DNA of 64,000 nucleotides from positions 310,001 through 374,000 of the forward strand of contig CAJQUW010011016.1 of NCBI GenBank assembly GCA_907163375.1. Reading direction: 5' to 3'. Under the pieces are notes generated by a model, which had not been told where the DNA came from, ran no database searches, and saw only the letters and a list, made by a program, of their open reading frames with translations. Numbering within the stretch: position 1 is the first letter of the stretch; every line of letters starts with the position of its first letter. Shown here piece after piece: positions 45,418 to 54,911 of this stretch. The position numbers and the translations under genes were made by a program. This stretch comes from Prostheceraeus crozeri (lineage: Eukaryota > Platyhelminthes > Polycladida > Euryleptidae).

Positions 45418-45602
45418 ATAAGAGTCCTATGATCAACGGAGATGCAGCTACCAATGACTATCTTCAGCAGCTAATGCGAGTTCGAGAATCTCTCCTCAAA
45501 GACAGTCTGTATGACCCGGAAGATTTGGTTGTCCAGGAATTAGAACAAAGGATACGAGAAGCGGTTCAAACCCATGGAATTGAAGCTCAAAGAACTCATT
45601 AA
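45418..45602 (+). CDS. cep120: cep120 terminal exon
   Basis: With the last base of the previous exon the junction codon is CAT. The exon encodes HKSPMINGDAATNDYLQQLM, RVRESLLKDSLYDPEDLVVQ and ELEQRIREAVQTHGIEAQRT, then H and TAA (45600-45602). Vertebrate CEP120 ends with a similar stretch ([39 protein letters not shown], from memory), so DYLxxLxxxRxxLL...Y...D.xxxELxxxIREA is the conserved C-terminal motif. All four exons total 915 bases, a multiple of three, with one open frame: 304 residues of the protein. No canonical AATAAA is seen in the next 300 bases; the polyadenylation site is undetermined. Confidence 0.92.
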
Positions 45603-46329
45603 TTGCAACCTAATATTGCCTGAAACAGTGGAAATATCCCTTGTGTGTTGTAATTCCCGCAATTCCGTCCTTTTTTCAGTGGCTGGACTGCTGTAATCCC
45701 TTCTGTTTTTGTAACACAATGAGAGCCAGACGATAGGTTTGAGAGTTAGACTGATTTAGTTTTTTTCTATCTACATATATATATATATTTAATGTCCGTT
45801 ACATGATTTCAAAATTATCCTACAGTTCGTTCTGTGGTGCTCCTTGTGTTTCGTCAAATATAAATGACAAATCTCGCAGTCTTAATACTGGTTTTTCGTC
45901 TTACAATCTCCTTGAAAAGATCAGAAATGTATTTAAGGAATACTTTTATAATCAAATTGAAACACGAAACGGTAAAAAATGCCATGCGGCTATTCCGCTG
46001 ATGCATTGCTTCCGCTTGGAATACGTTCCATATATGACAACAAGACCCGTGGTTGATAATTTCTGATAGGAATTGAATTAATCGATTCGACAGCCTGAAA
46101 ATGCATCACAGCTCATCCTTACCTAAACATCGTGTTTTTACGTCATCCATTATGCGTCTAAGCAGTAATGCCGCATTCTATTTGTTTTATTTGTGTTTTT
46201 TATGATTCATTATTTCATTTAAAGTTGTCACGAATCTTCAAATGGATTCAATTGACTTGTGTAATATGAATCCTAGAATCACGGAACAGGATGAATTCAT
46301 TCGTTTTTCTGGCGCCCATTTGTATATAA
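45603..46329. other. 3' region after cep120
   Basis: Probably holds the 3' untranslated region. A short TA-dinucleotide run lies at 45773-45790. Nothing else recognised. Confidence 0.5.
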
Positions 46330-47200
46330 CTTGAAATATAAAATTCATTCTTCTTTTTTGACGATTTATTTACTGACCATGGCCACGTCGCATCTCTGTC
46401 GTGGTTAACATGCGAATTGATTAAAATAATAAAACCATTTTGGGACGGACTACGCGAATAATATTCAATTTCATGCAACAGTTGTGATTATTGTTTTAGA
46501 GTATGCATAGAAATTGGAGTTAACATTCATTGAAAAGAGAATTAAGCATGCATGACCTTTGTGTTCATAGATATCTGTAAAAAGTCAAAGTAGACGTAAA
46601 TTGAACAATCCTTCCTTTTGTACACAAAGTGATGGGTTTAAGAATTTTATACAAACACTTTCTAAAATAGGTAATTCATAATTGTGGAAGGACTTTTTCA
46701 AAATACTAAAATTAAATAAAGAAGTTCGAGACTGAGCATACTGCTGGAAAACTTGATCTTTAGAAGGGGAAGAGAGTAAGTGTCTGGTTACAGAAGAATT
46801 AGGAGGTTTTTGTGATCTTGGCCTCTCGCCTCTTTAAGTCCATTTTGGGATGTGTTCTGACACTCGAGTCTGAAGGTGCCTCTCCGTTCTACCGATGTAC
46901 CCTGCTCCGCAGGGGCAATCAAATTTATAGATCAATGTCGATCGGCAGTTGGTATAGGGTCCTTGTACGCGGATGGTGCCAGTTGTTTTTTTGAGTTTCA
47001 ATGAATGTTAACTCCAATTTCTATGCATACTCTAAAACAGTAATCGCAACTGCTGCATGAAATTGAATATTATTCGCGTAGTCCGTCCCAAAATGGTTTA
47101 TTATTTTAATCAATTCGCATGTTAACCACGACAGAGATGCGACGTGGTCATGGTCAGTAAATATATCGTCAAAAAAGAAGAATCAATTTTATACTTCAAG
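46330..47200 (-). mobile_element. Penelope-like element copy with inverted 5' copy of its own 3' end
   Basis: Arms of about 205 bases, 46330-46535 and 46996-47200, are inverted copies (for example CGTCAAAAAAGAAGAAT near the outer edge and AATGAATGTTAACTCCAATT at the inner edge). Between them the minus strand encodes a GIY-YIG nuclease. Read on the minus strand the order is inverted 3' end, truncated nuclease, 3' end: the same plan as at 17817-19522 and 49841-50910, though the sequences are unrelated at nucleotide level. Confidence 0.9.
46590..46965 (-). pseudogene. PLE C-terminal GIY-YIG endonuclease
   Basis: The minus strand reads YKFDCPCGAGYIGRTERHLQ, then TRVSEHIPKW, the GIY-YIG core with the PLE-specific CxC insert, followed by SVTRHLLSS and a C-terminal stretch with LPILESVCIKFLNPSLC (the usual HLL ... 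E...I...PxLN region). No reverse transcriptase is present. The frame has at least one interruption, so the copy is dead. Confidence 0.88.
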
Positions 47201-48318
47201 GATAAGTTTAATTAACGTCATGTGCGGAAGGTCTGTAATCTGTGCATATTGCATGAGATAGGTCTGCCGGATTTAAGGACTTTCATCGCTTTCATCTTAC
47301 ATTGAAACATAATTTTGCGCTATGTTTGCGAAAAAAATCATGTCGTGATTCGTTTGTTTTGACACTTCCAAGTATAGAATAGATTGAATTCGTCAATTTG
47401 CATCATATAGGCTACAGCTTACTTGAATTGGAGGAACTACTAATTACGTGGGATGTGGCATCATATTCATTGGCTAAATGTGGTCATGTTCACGAAATAA
47501 GTTCACAGTAGAATAATAATGGACAAGTCACAGCTTGAGTTTCAAATTCACGACTTCTCATTTCTAAATTAAAATAGCATTGGAGGGTTAGGCTATATGA
47601 ACCAGTAGTCGGATCGGCACGGCAAAAGCAGATCACCCCAATAGCGTGCATACAATTAGCAGCATTCGAATTCTAAATGAAGATAGCAACCGCAGATCTG
47701 AATTCAGGATTCTGTAAACTCGCCATTAACGCTTGTCCTGCCCTAGAAATAAAATTTCTTTACGGGTCTCGTGGATCCATTGCGAAAAAGTATTTTTGTC
47801 ACTTTTTGATGCTATTTAAATAATTGACTCTATGTCATAAAATCACAAACTTTGAAGCACACGAATGCTTGGAAACGCTATTTTGACAGCTGAAAATCAT
47901 TCAGGACACATTCTGAGTGAAGCTTATAGTTCCCAGATGGCGTATTCGATGCTCTTATTTTCGTTTATCGAGTGAACGAAGTGATTAATGAATTTTGAAA
48001 TATGATTATGTGATATCAAATTGATTATTTAAAAGTAAACATTTGAGCAGAAGTATTTGTTCATGTACGTTAGTAGCCTTTTTCAAGAACAAGACGGAAG
48101 GGCAGCATGAGGAGTTATTAAGTCAAAGGCGACATGTCAAAATAAATGAATGATATAGAACGAAGTTCCATAATTTAAATTTGTGTATATCATAGAAATG
48201 TGACAAATCTCATAACATGGAGCCTTAACGAACAGCTGTACTTGAAATTCCCCGACATTCATATAAACCGCAAATTGATATAGGCCTAACTCAGCCACCG
48301 AAATGAACAGAATTTGTT
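47201..48318. other. no gene recognised
   Basis: AT-rich; nothing supported. Confidence 0.45.
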
Positions 48319-48599
48319 CCCAGTGAAAAAAATGTGCTTGGCACTAGTAATTTGCTAGCACATAGCACTGGCATTTTGGTAGAACCTGTGTCCATCAAAA
48401 TAGCAATACACACTCCATAAAAAATGCCAAGATTATGCTCTTTGGTAACTATCATTTTCTGATGCAAACGCTTGGAAATCACATGCTTAATAATGAAAAC
48501 TATCATGTTTTGATAACTTTTCAGAAAAATTAGTATGTGCTAGAAAAATTCTCCGTACCAAGAGAATGCTAGTATTTTACTAGAACCTTTTTCACTGGG
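48319..48599. mobile_element. MITE-like element (281 bases)
   Basis: Termini CCCAGTGAAAAA (48319) and TTTTTCACTGGG (ending 48599) are perfectly inverted over 12 bases. The interior repeats GCTAGCACATAGCAC-like words and TAGAACC. No convincing target duplication was found, so the superfamily is open; CAGTG ends would fit hAT. Confidence 0.6.
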
Positions 48600-49583
48600 T
48601 TTATTAATGCATATAATTGTTCATATCAAACATGCCGTCCCTTTTCCAATGGAAAACACTGATCTGTATATTTTGTTGTTTGATTTTGCTAATTTATGAA
48701 CTAAAGCTACAGGGTGCGGCATAAAAAGCGTAATTATTTTATATCGAACGGAAGATTTGAAAGTGCACGCTTCATTGTATTCAGAAGAAATGTCGCAAGG
48801 AAATGATTGATTACTTGATCATGTCAGAATCTGTCTTTAATTTGCTAGCTGAATTTGAAATTGGTGTCCTATAGTGTTAAACACCGACCATTCAACTCTA
48901 ATGATAAGATTAAAATTTTCTTGCAAAAAAGAAAAGCTAAGTCTGACTCAATGGCCTACTCACAAAAAGATATTTCCTTATATATGGACACAAAAAATTG
49001 CTTAAGACACGATAACTTTGCTTGATTCAAACTGCTCATAACTATCTAGCGCAGTGAATATTAAGACTATGAATGCGAATGAAATATATACAGAACTGTC
49101 GAAGATAAAAGATGATGCATATAACAGCAAATCCGAAGTTCATAAATCTAAATATTCTTGGCAGAAATATACCAGGACAAAGAAAAATTTGCATGTACAT
49201 CGACATGTACATTATAATCATAGAGAAAGAGCAATCCCCACACATTTTTTCATGAAAAGTTAGACGAATATACATGAAATTAAGAAATAATACCAAAAAT
49301 TGTTGATCAAGCGGTCCCGATAAATTTGTATCAGAAATACTGAAAAGATCTGAGAGCACATTGCCTATATTATAAATGCCATTCAACCGACTCTTAAATG
49401 ATAACGATGAAATCCCATCAGTTGGATAGCAGGTCTGCCTACGTACAAGAAAGGTGGGAAAATGTTTCAACTAGCTATTGATCTATAAATCAAAGATATA
49501 ATAATAAAGTTAAGATATCTTGTCCACTATTAGGTATTAATTGTCAAGACCTCTGACTTCCTCTTAATCCATACTTTTAATTA
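48600..49583. other. no gene recognised
   Basis: Contains a 142-codon open stretch on the minus strand (49042-49470) without recognisable motifs; see rejected items. Confidence 0.4.
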
Positions 49584-49718
49584 TCATTTTCTGGACCAAT
49601 TCGTCCTATTTAAATCACCAATAATTATCATCTTTTCTATCTCATATTCAACAATATAACCTTTGATATTTTTGTAAAATTCCTTGTTACTTCTATAGCA
49701 TATAATTAAAAAAATATC
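49584..49718 (-). mobile_element. LINE endonuclease fragment
   Basis: The minus strand reads CYRSNKEFYKNIKGYIVEYE then KMIIIGDLNRTNW. VYRPPxxNxxFYxxLxxxI......IIxGDxNxxW is the conserved centre of the APE-type endonuclease of CR1/L2/RTE-like LINEs, with the catalytic D and N in GDLN. It is a short isolated fragment and a stop follows directly. Confidence 0.55.
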
Positions 49719-49840
49719 CGATGGTCGTCCTCAGTTTTGACTTATTTCATTGATTATAACTGTTCCCTCTTTCACATACAATGTTTTCAATCTTTAAATG
49801 TCTTAATACATCCTGTATGTATTCTGATATACATTTAACA

Positions 49841-50910
49841 TTTCTACATCCGATAGCTATTTCCCGGCCTCTCTTCTGGAGAGGTAAGACCGTTGTGATG
49901 ATACACAAAATGTATAGACAAGTTTAATGCAGCTCATCACACTGGCATAGACTGCAGACATGACATTCGGACAAACTTCAGAGAGCAACGATATCTCAAT
50001 AGTACATTTACAAACTCAATAGATTTACCGAAGCCAATAGAAAGTAACAGAGGCATGACAAATGAAAAAAGCTGAAGCCAAGGCAAACGTAGAATATGCT
50101 AAGTTTACTTCACAAGACTCGCAAGTTGACTTGCTTCACAAGTAATGACTATCATAAAACATTCATTGATAAGTATAGCCCTCGTCAATCTGAGTCCGAA
50201 GCTTTGCCTGAGTTTGGCCCCGCTCGAAAAATGCTGTTTTTACTAGTATCCTTTTGTGGTGATGGCGCCAGTAAAGTTGTCTGTAAACGTATTTTCTCAT
50301 CGACTGAGAAAGTTTTTCCGGCTATTGAGTCTGTTGTTGTTGTTCTCAACCTGTCGTATTCCTTCCTGTTGCATATTGGGCGCACTGAGAGATGTTTCAG
50401 GATCCGAATGAGGGAACATCTACCGAAGTGGACTGAAAGTGGACATGGTCGCCTTCGCTCTAATAAGTCTACGTCCAGTGACATTTTTTTTTTGGTATGC
50501 CATATCTTGTGATTTTTTCAGGACGTACTTTTTCTTCTTATTTTTCTATTTTATGTGCTCCTCAGTCACCTTTTCTTCTCCCCATTTTAGAATCTCTGTA
50601 TATAGTATATCGTGTTACCGTCCTGATTTATGTATTCGCAAAAACTTAGCATATTCTACGTTTGCCTTGGCTTCAGCTTTTTTCATTTGTCATGCCTCTG
50701 TTACTTTCTATTGGCTTCGGTAAATCTATTGAGTTTGTAAATGTACTATTGAGATATCGTTGCTCTCTGAAGTTTGTCTGAATATCATGTCCGCAGTCTA
50801 TGCCAGTGTGATGAGCTGTATTAAACTTGTCTATACATTTTGTGTATCATCACAACCGGTCTTACCTCTCCAGAAGAGAGGCCGGGAAATAATTATCGGG
50901 ATGTCGAAAT
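49841..50910 (+). mobile_element. Penelope-like element copy with inverted 5' copy of its own 3' end
   Basis: The left arm (about 49841-50105) is the reverse complement of 50642-50910 over about 265 bases with few mismatches; both outer ends carry the short hairpin CCTCTCxAGAAGAGAGG next to GGCCGGGAAATA. Between the arms the plus strand encodes a broken GIY-YIG nuclease. Layout is therefore inverted 3' end, truncated nuclease, 3' end. Arm similarity is high, so the copy is fairly young. Confidence 0.92.
50096..50512 (+). pseudogene. PLE C-terminal GIY-YIG endonuclease, truncated
   Basis: The frame carries FCGDGASKVVCKRIF, FPAIESVVVVLNLSYSFLL and HIGRTERCFRIRMREHLPKW. Compare the PLE at 1-1830, which has FIGDSGASFFCRAVKSIFSV, VCGCKYIGRTSRHLQE and NEHLPKW: the two belong to the same broad family. 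Part of the region between the two halves of the nuclease core is lost here. The beginning overlaps the inverted arm. Confidence 0.85.
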
Positions 50911-51436
50911 TAGCGTTCTTTTCTCTTCATAACATGATTGGGCACAAATCTTGTTATAATATTTCTTCCTGACTTTGTTGATTTCGTTCCCGCTGTATGT
51001 TGACATTTGTCGCATTAATTTTTCAGGTGTGTTTCAGAAAAACGAAGCAAAGTATCTACGTTATCCATGTCCTTGATCACATCAGCATTGTTTGTCTTTT
51101 CGTCAGATCGTTTATATTGATATAACTAATTTTCAAGTCGTTTGTATAATCTATGTTTGACTCATCGTCTTCTCCTTCCATCAGTCTGTCAAACATACGG
51201 CCGGATTGGTTTGCCTGTTGCTCTTCAATGAAGCTGACAATGAAGGGTATGAGGTCATATTTGAGGCCGGTTTTGGACGCATATGATACGTACAGACTTC
51301 TAATTCACTTTAGGTTGACTTCAGGCCGATTTGATGTAGGCTTCTGGTTATAAAAAGCTCTGAGCTGATGTCAAGGCAGTCAAAATGTGGAATTAAATAT
51401 TATTTTGAATGTAATTGACCAGCCGACAAACTTTCT
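50911..51436. other. no gene recognised
   Basis: Nothing supported. Confidence 0.45.
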
Positions 51437-51889
51437 TCATCCAGTGCCTTCAGTGACCAATCTTACAATAAAGTCAGAGGCAAGCAAACCGTGGGAAGAT
51501 GCATGAAGAATGAGTGATATTAAGAATTGTGTTGACCGTGTGGATGCATGTCTAATTGTGACGTCAGATTGTAGTGTGGAAGTGCGCATTTCCTCCTTAT
51601 TGTAGGCGTCAAGTGTGTGATTGCTTTTGCTTTTGCTTCTGCTGTTGTTGTGTCTTGAGTGTTCTCGGGTGTTGAGCAGTTTCCTAATGAGACTGACCCA
51701 AAAATTTCCGATATTGCCTCTTCGTTGTATTTTGTCTATAAGATCTTGATAAGAGGTGCTATTAACAGTTTTATTTTCAATAGCCCTCTTATGCTCTTGA
51801 TGTCTCGTTCTCAACATCCTTGCTGTTTGTCTCCACAATGAATAAAATATATAAATAAAGATATGCAAAAGAGTCACAAAATTGCGCAT
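51437..51889 (-). pseudogene. GIY-YIG-like PLE fragment (tentative)
   Basis: A 150-codon minus-strand stretch with ARMLRTRHQEHKRAIENK, followed by DLIDKIQRRG and LLNTREHSRHNNSRS. This resembles the second half of a GIY-YIG nuclease (GRxLxxRxxEHxxAxxN) and the variable tail of another PLE lineage. The first half of the domain is missing. Confidence 0.4.
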
Positions 51890-52136
51890 AAATAAATTAA
51901 TCAGCCATTTTTATACAAAATTGGCTAAGATCAGCTTCCTCTCCATTCAAATTAGTTCCTTTTTTCAATTACATTTACAATGATAAAAGTCGTCACCAAT
52001 CAAATACGTCACTTGTCACATGTCAACCGAACACATGTCACACCGTCACATGTCATGAACACACTACGTCATAATAGAAGTGATAGTCGAAATGACCCGC
52101 TCCGCTCGTTCGTAAAGCACTCAGCATTGCTACTTA

Positions 52137-52364
52137 TTAGAATAGATTTAAGAATAAACGGTAATTCATCGAAGCTTCAGTTTGAGTTTTGTAGCCTCTA
52201 AGGTGCTCACTAATGCGAGTGTTGAAGTGCCTAATGGTGGCACCGATGCACCGCATCGAACAGAGGTCACAGACATAGTTGTAGACAATAGTAATAGGAA
52301 GAAGACCGTTCCAGGACACCGAAAAATTCAGAAAAATTGGTATTTTTAAAACGACTAAATTCAT
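52137..52364 (-). pseudogene. PLE GIY-YIG endonuclease fragment
   Basis: The minus strand reads VYNYVCDLCSMRCIGATIRH followed by FNTRISEHLRG. VYxYxCDxCxxxYIGxTxRHLxTRISEHxG is the PLE nuclease core; here YIG appears as CIG, a substitution of a core residue. A short region, 5' and 3' truncated. It lies close to the previous fragment on the same strand and may belong to a second, different PLE lineage. Confidence 0.8.
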
Positions 52365-52640
52365 GAATTTTTGTCATTTTTTCAGGTTATGAAGACCTAA
52401 ATTCATAAATTTAGGCGTTTTTAAAAATACCCAATTTTTCAAATTTTTCAAAATCTCAAATTTGAGAATTACAATTTTTACCTTGAAAATCATGACCGTT
52501 CCAGGACACCGAAAAAATCAGAAAAGTTAAGAATCTCAAATTTGAGATTATGACATTTTACTCTTAAAATCATGACCATTCCAGGACACAACATCAAAAA
52601 AATTGGTATTTTTAAAAACGTCTAAACTCATGAATTTTAT
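52300..52640. repeat. AT-rich degenerate repeats around GACCGTTCCAGGACAC
   Basis: GACCGTTCCAGGACACCGAAAAA occurs at about 52304 and 52494, and GACCATTCCAGGACACAACA at about 52574. Between them TTGGTATTTTTAAAA, CTCAAATTTGAGA (palindromic) and CTAAATTCATGAATTT recur. The spacing is irregular (about 190 and 80 bases). Origin unknown. Confidence 0.7.
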
Positions 52641-54041
52641 CCATTTTTCATGTTTTTAAAATATGAGATAACAAAAATTATGTGTGTAAAAATATTTGAA
52701 GGAATCGGCATATTCTTAACAATAAGTTTAGGTGCTTTAACAATTGTTATATCTTCAGGTGTTTTATTAATTCCAGTAGTTGCTACTGCTTTGCACTCAG
52801 ATGAACACTCAATTGTAGAGAACATCTGCTTCTCGCATTTATGAAGAAAAGCATTTCAGAGCAAAGAGCCATGACCCCCACTCAAACATTTGAAAGGAGA
52901 CAATGTATTAAAGAACAAACAGCTGCTACACCCACTTAGACATTTGAAAGACGTGGAATATCTATCCAGCAAATCCTACTCCAGCTGCAGTGCCGTGAAA
53001 CAATGCACAACAACAATAATCGATATGGCTATTTCAAACAATTGTGCTGAAGACTTATTTAATTTAACAGTGTTTCTTGTCAGTGAAGGTTGTGTCAAAA
53101 CGCTTTCGCCATATATTTCTCAAAATGAGACAAGATTAATTTGAAGATAGAAGAAAACAATCGTTGCCAGGGAGGATGAAAACATTACGAGAGGAATTGA
53201 AGAGGAATATATTTGAGAGGCATGAATTTACAGATTCTTCTGAGAATTTATAGAGCCAAATGGTGGAGAGGATAATACAATTGTAAACTTACGTAAATTC
53301 TTGTTGCATGAAAAAAGAAACAATTCACTCAGTGTTATGTGTAAAATTTTTATTGGTAAGCACATCAACTATCTGCTCTCTCTTTGTGGTAATGACAAGA
53401 CTTATTTTTATAGTCTCCTGAAGCAAAATGAGATCAATTACCGAAGTTTCATTTGTTATGAAATTAGGTAAATTATCAGACAAATTTCCTACGCTTTGTA
53501 GGGTGTCTGTTCCTCTTGGACTTTTAAAAGGCAACCTTAACTATATTGGAAGATTGTGCAAGGCAATTGTGTGTCATTCTAAATGATTCCATTCTTCTCC
53601 CAAACAGTGGTGCGTCTTTTAACGACAATACCGCGCTGACATATTCAATGGAATTTTGGATGTTAAACTCCGCTATTGTTACTGCGATACGGCCGCACGA
53701 CACTTTATTTTCAATGTTTAGACCCATGCTATTTCATTATAATTTTCTTGAACAATGGTGAGCCATTCAGCTAAAATACTGCGCTTCAACCAATTAGAAC
53801 GCGTCCACGCCGAGGACACAAATCGCATTGTTAAGAAAACTTATCATTCTTGAATCTCTCTGTTTTATATGCAATGCTATTTCCTGTTTTACATGTACAT
53901 ACAATTACTATGCCATCAGTTACAATACCGTGCTTTAACCAATTAGAACGTGTCCACGCCGTGGACATATCTTCATGTATTCTGTGAATGAATCCAAAGT
54001 GAATGTATGCAAAGTGGATGTAACCAAAGAGAAATAAGCAT
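52641..54041. other. unassigned stretch next to the Polinton-type element
   Basis: Open stretches at 52650-52844 plus (with one clear membrane segment around FLTISLGALTIVISSGVLLI) and at 53325-53727 minus look partly protein-like, but I recognise no family. They may belong to the adjoining virus-like element or to another element. The repeat pair at 53761-53967 is listed separately. Confidence 0.35.
53761..53967. repeat. direct repeat pair with a GTCCACGCCG(A/T)GGAC palindrome
   Basis: ACCAATTAGAACGCGTCCAC at 53789 and ACCAATTAGAACGTGTCCAC at 53938 begin two copies of a ~55-base unit about 149 bases apart. Each ends with an imperfect palindrome, GTCCACGCCGAGGAC and GTCCACGCCGTGGAC. They lie just left of the first gene of the Polinton-type element and may be part of its terminal repeat or a promoter region. 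Confidence 0.7.
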
Positions 54042-54104
54042 GTGTTGTTTTTAATTTCACATTTACGGGAATATAATAGAAACATTTTATCTTCTATAAA
54101 AATG

Positions 54105-54280
54105 AGTAACATTAGAGACTTCCTAAAAATATGCGGCAAACAAACCACGACAAATTTCGATTTAAATAAGATCGCAAATCAATTGGGAATAAACAATTTT
54201 CACATATTGATGAGAGACGAATTACTATTGATAAAAGATGTGCGAAGAACTAGCTCTGCTAATAAACCGATTTCTTAAAA
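54105..54280 (+). pseudogene. partial tandem copy of the protease gene start (Polinton-type fossil)
   Basis: The first ~45 residues (KQTTTNFDLNKIANQLGINN) closely match the start of the adenain-type protease gene that follows at 54420 (TQTTTNFDLKKIANRLGIKN). The rest of the gene is absent from this copy. It is a local duplication of the gene start, including the upstream AT-rich sequence. Confidence 0.8.
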
Positions 54281-54419
54281 TGTCACTTTTTAATTTAGAT
54301 TAAATTAAATCATTTCAAAATCGAATAAGTAGTAAGGTAAGTCATCATTATGAGAAAGTTTTAACTCAATACCCCCTCTGACTTTTAGGGGTCCCTATAA
54401 GTAATTTTTTTATTATAAA

Positions 54420-54881
54420 ATGTCTAGCATTACTGAGTTCTTAAAATTATATGGAACGCAAACAACTACAAATTTTGATCTAAAGAAAATCGCTAATCGA
54501 TTAGGAATAAAGAATTTTCATATCCTAATGATAGACGAATTACAATTGATAAAAAATAAGCCAACTGTAAATTTCATAACAGATCTTCACACGTCAGATC
54601 AAAAAAGAGTACATTGGTCAGCAGGACAAGGAAATAAAAATGGAGATAATTACTATTTTGACCGCCCAGAGGCTGAGAACTATTGGTTCGACTCATATGG
54701 ACTTCCACCTACAAATGAAGTCAAAGGATTACTTGGAAATGGAATTTATAATACATTTCAAATTCAAAAACCAGGAACTACTTATTGTGGGCAATTATGT
54801 ATTTATGTTTTATTTAAATTACAAAACGGAGTACCATTTCTTGATATTATGTTAGAATTGAATAATAATAATGATAATTAA
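54420..54881 (+). pseudogene. adenain-type cysteine protease (Polinton-type fossil)
   Basis: The reading frame shows KRVHWSA with the His of the catalytic set, YWFDSYGLPPTNEVKG, and TYCGQLCIYVLFKL with the catalytic Cys, in the order and spacing of adenovirus maturation proteases found in Polintons and adintoviruses. Such proteases cleave capsid precursors. It is the only recognised structural-side gene on the plus strand and stands at the left edge of the element, with an AT-rich upstream region shared with a partial copy at 54105. It looks whole, about 153 codons, though short for the family. Confidence 0.85.
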
Positions 54882-54911
54882 AAAATCAAGCGGAGCTGGC
54901 TAAAGCTCACT

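Noticed and set aside
49042-49470. 142-codon open stretch on the minus strand
   Set aside because: No recognisable motif, cysteine-rich and hydrophobic in a way typical of random AT-rich sequence, and an overlapping open stretch exists on the other strand.
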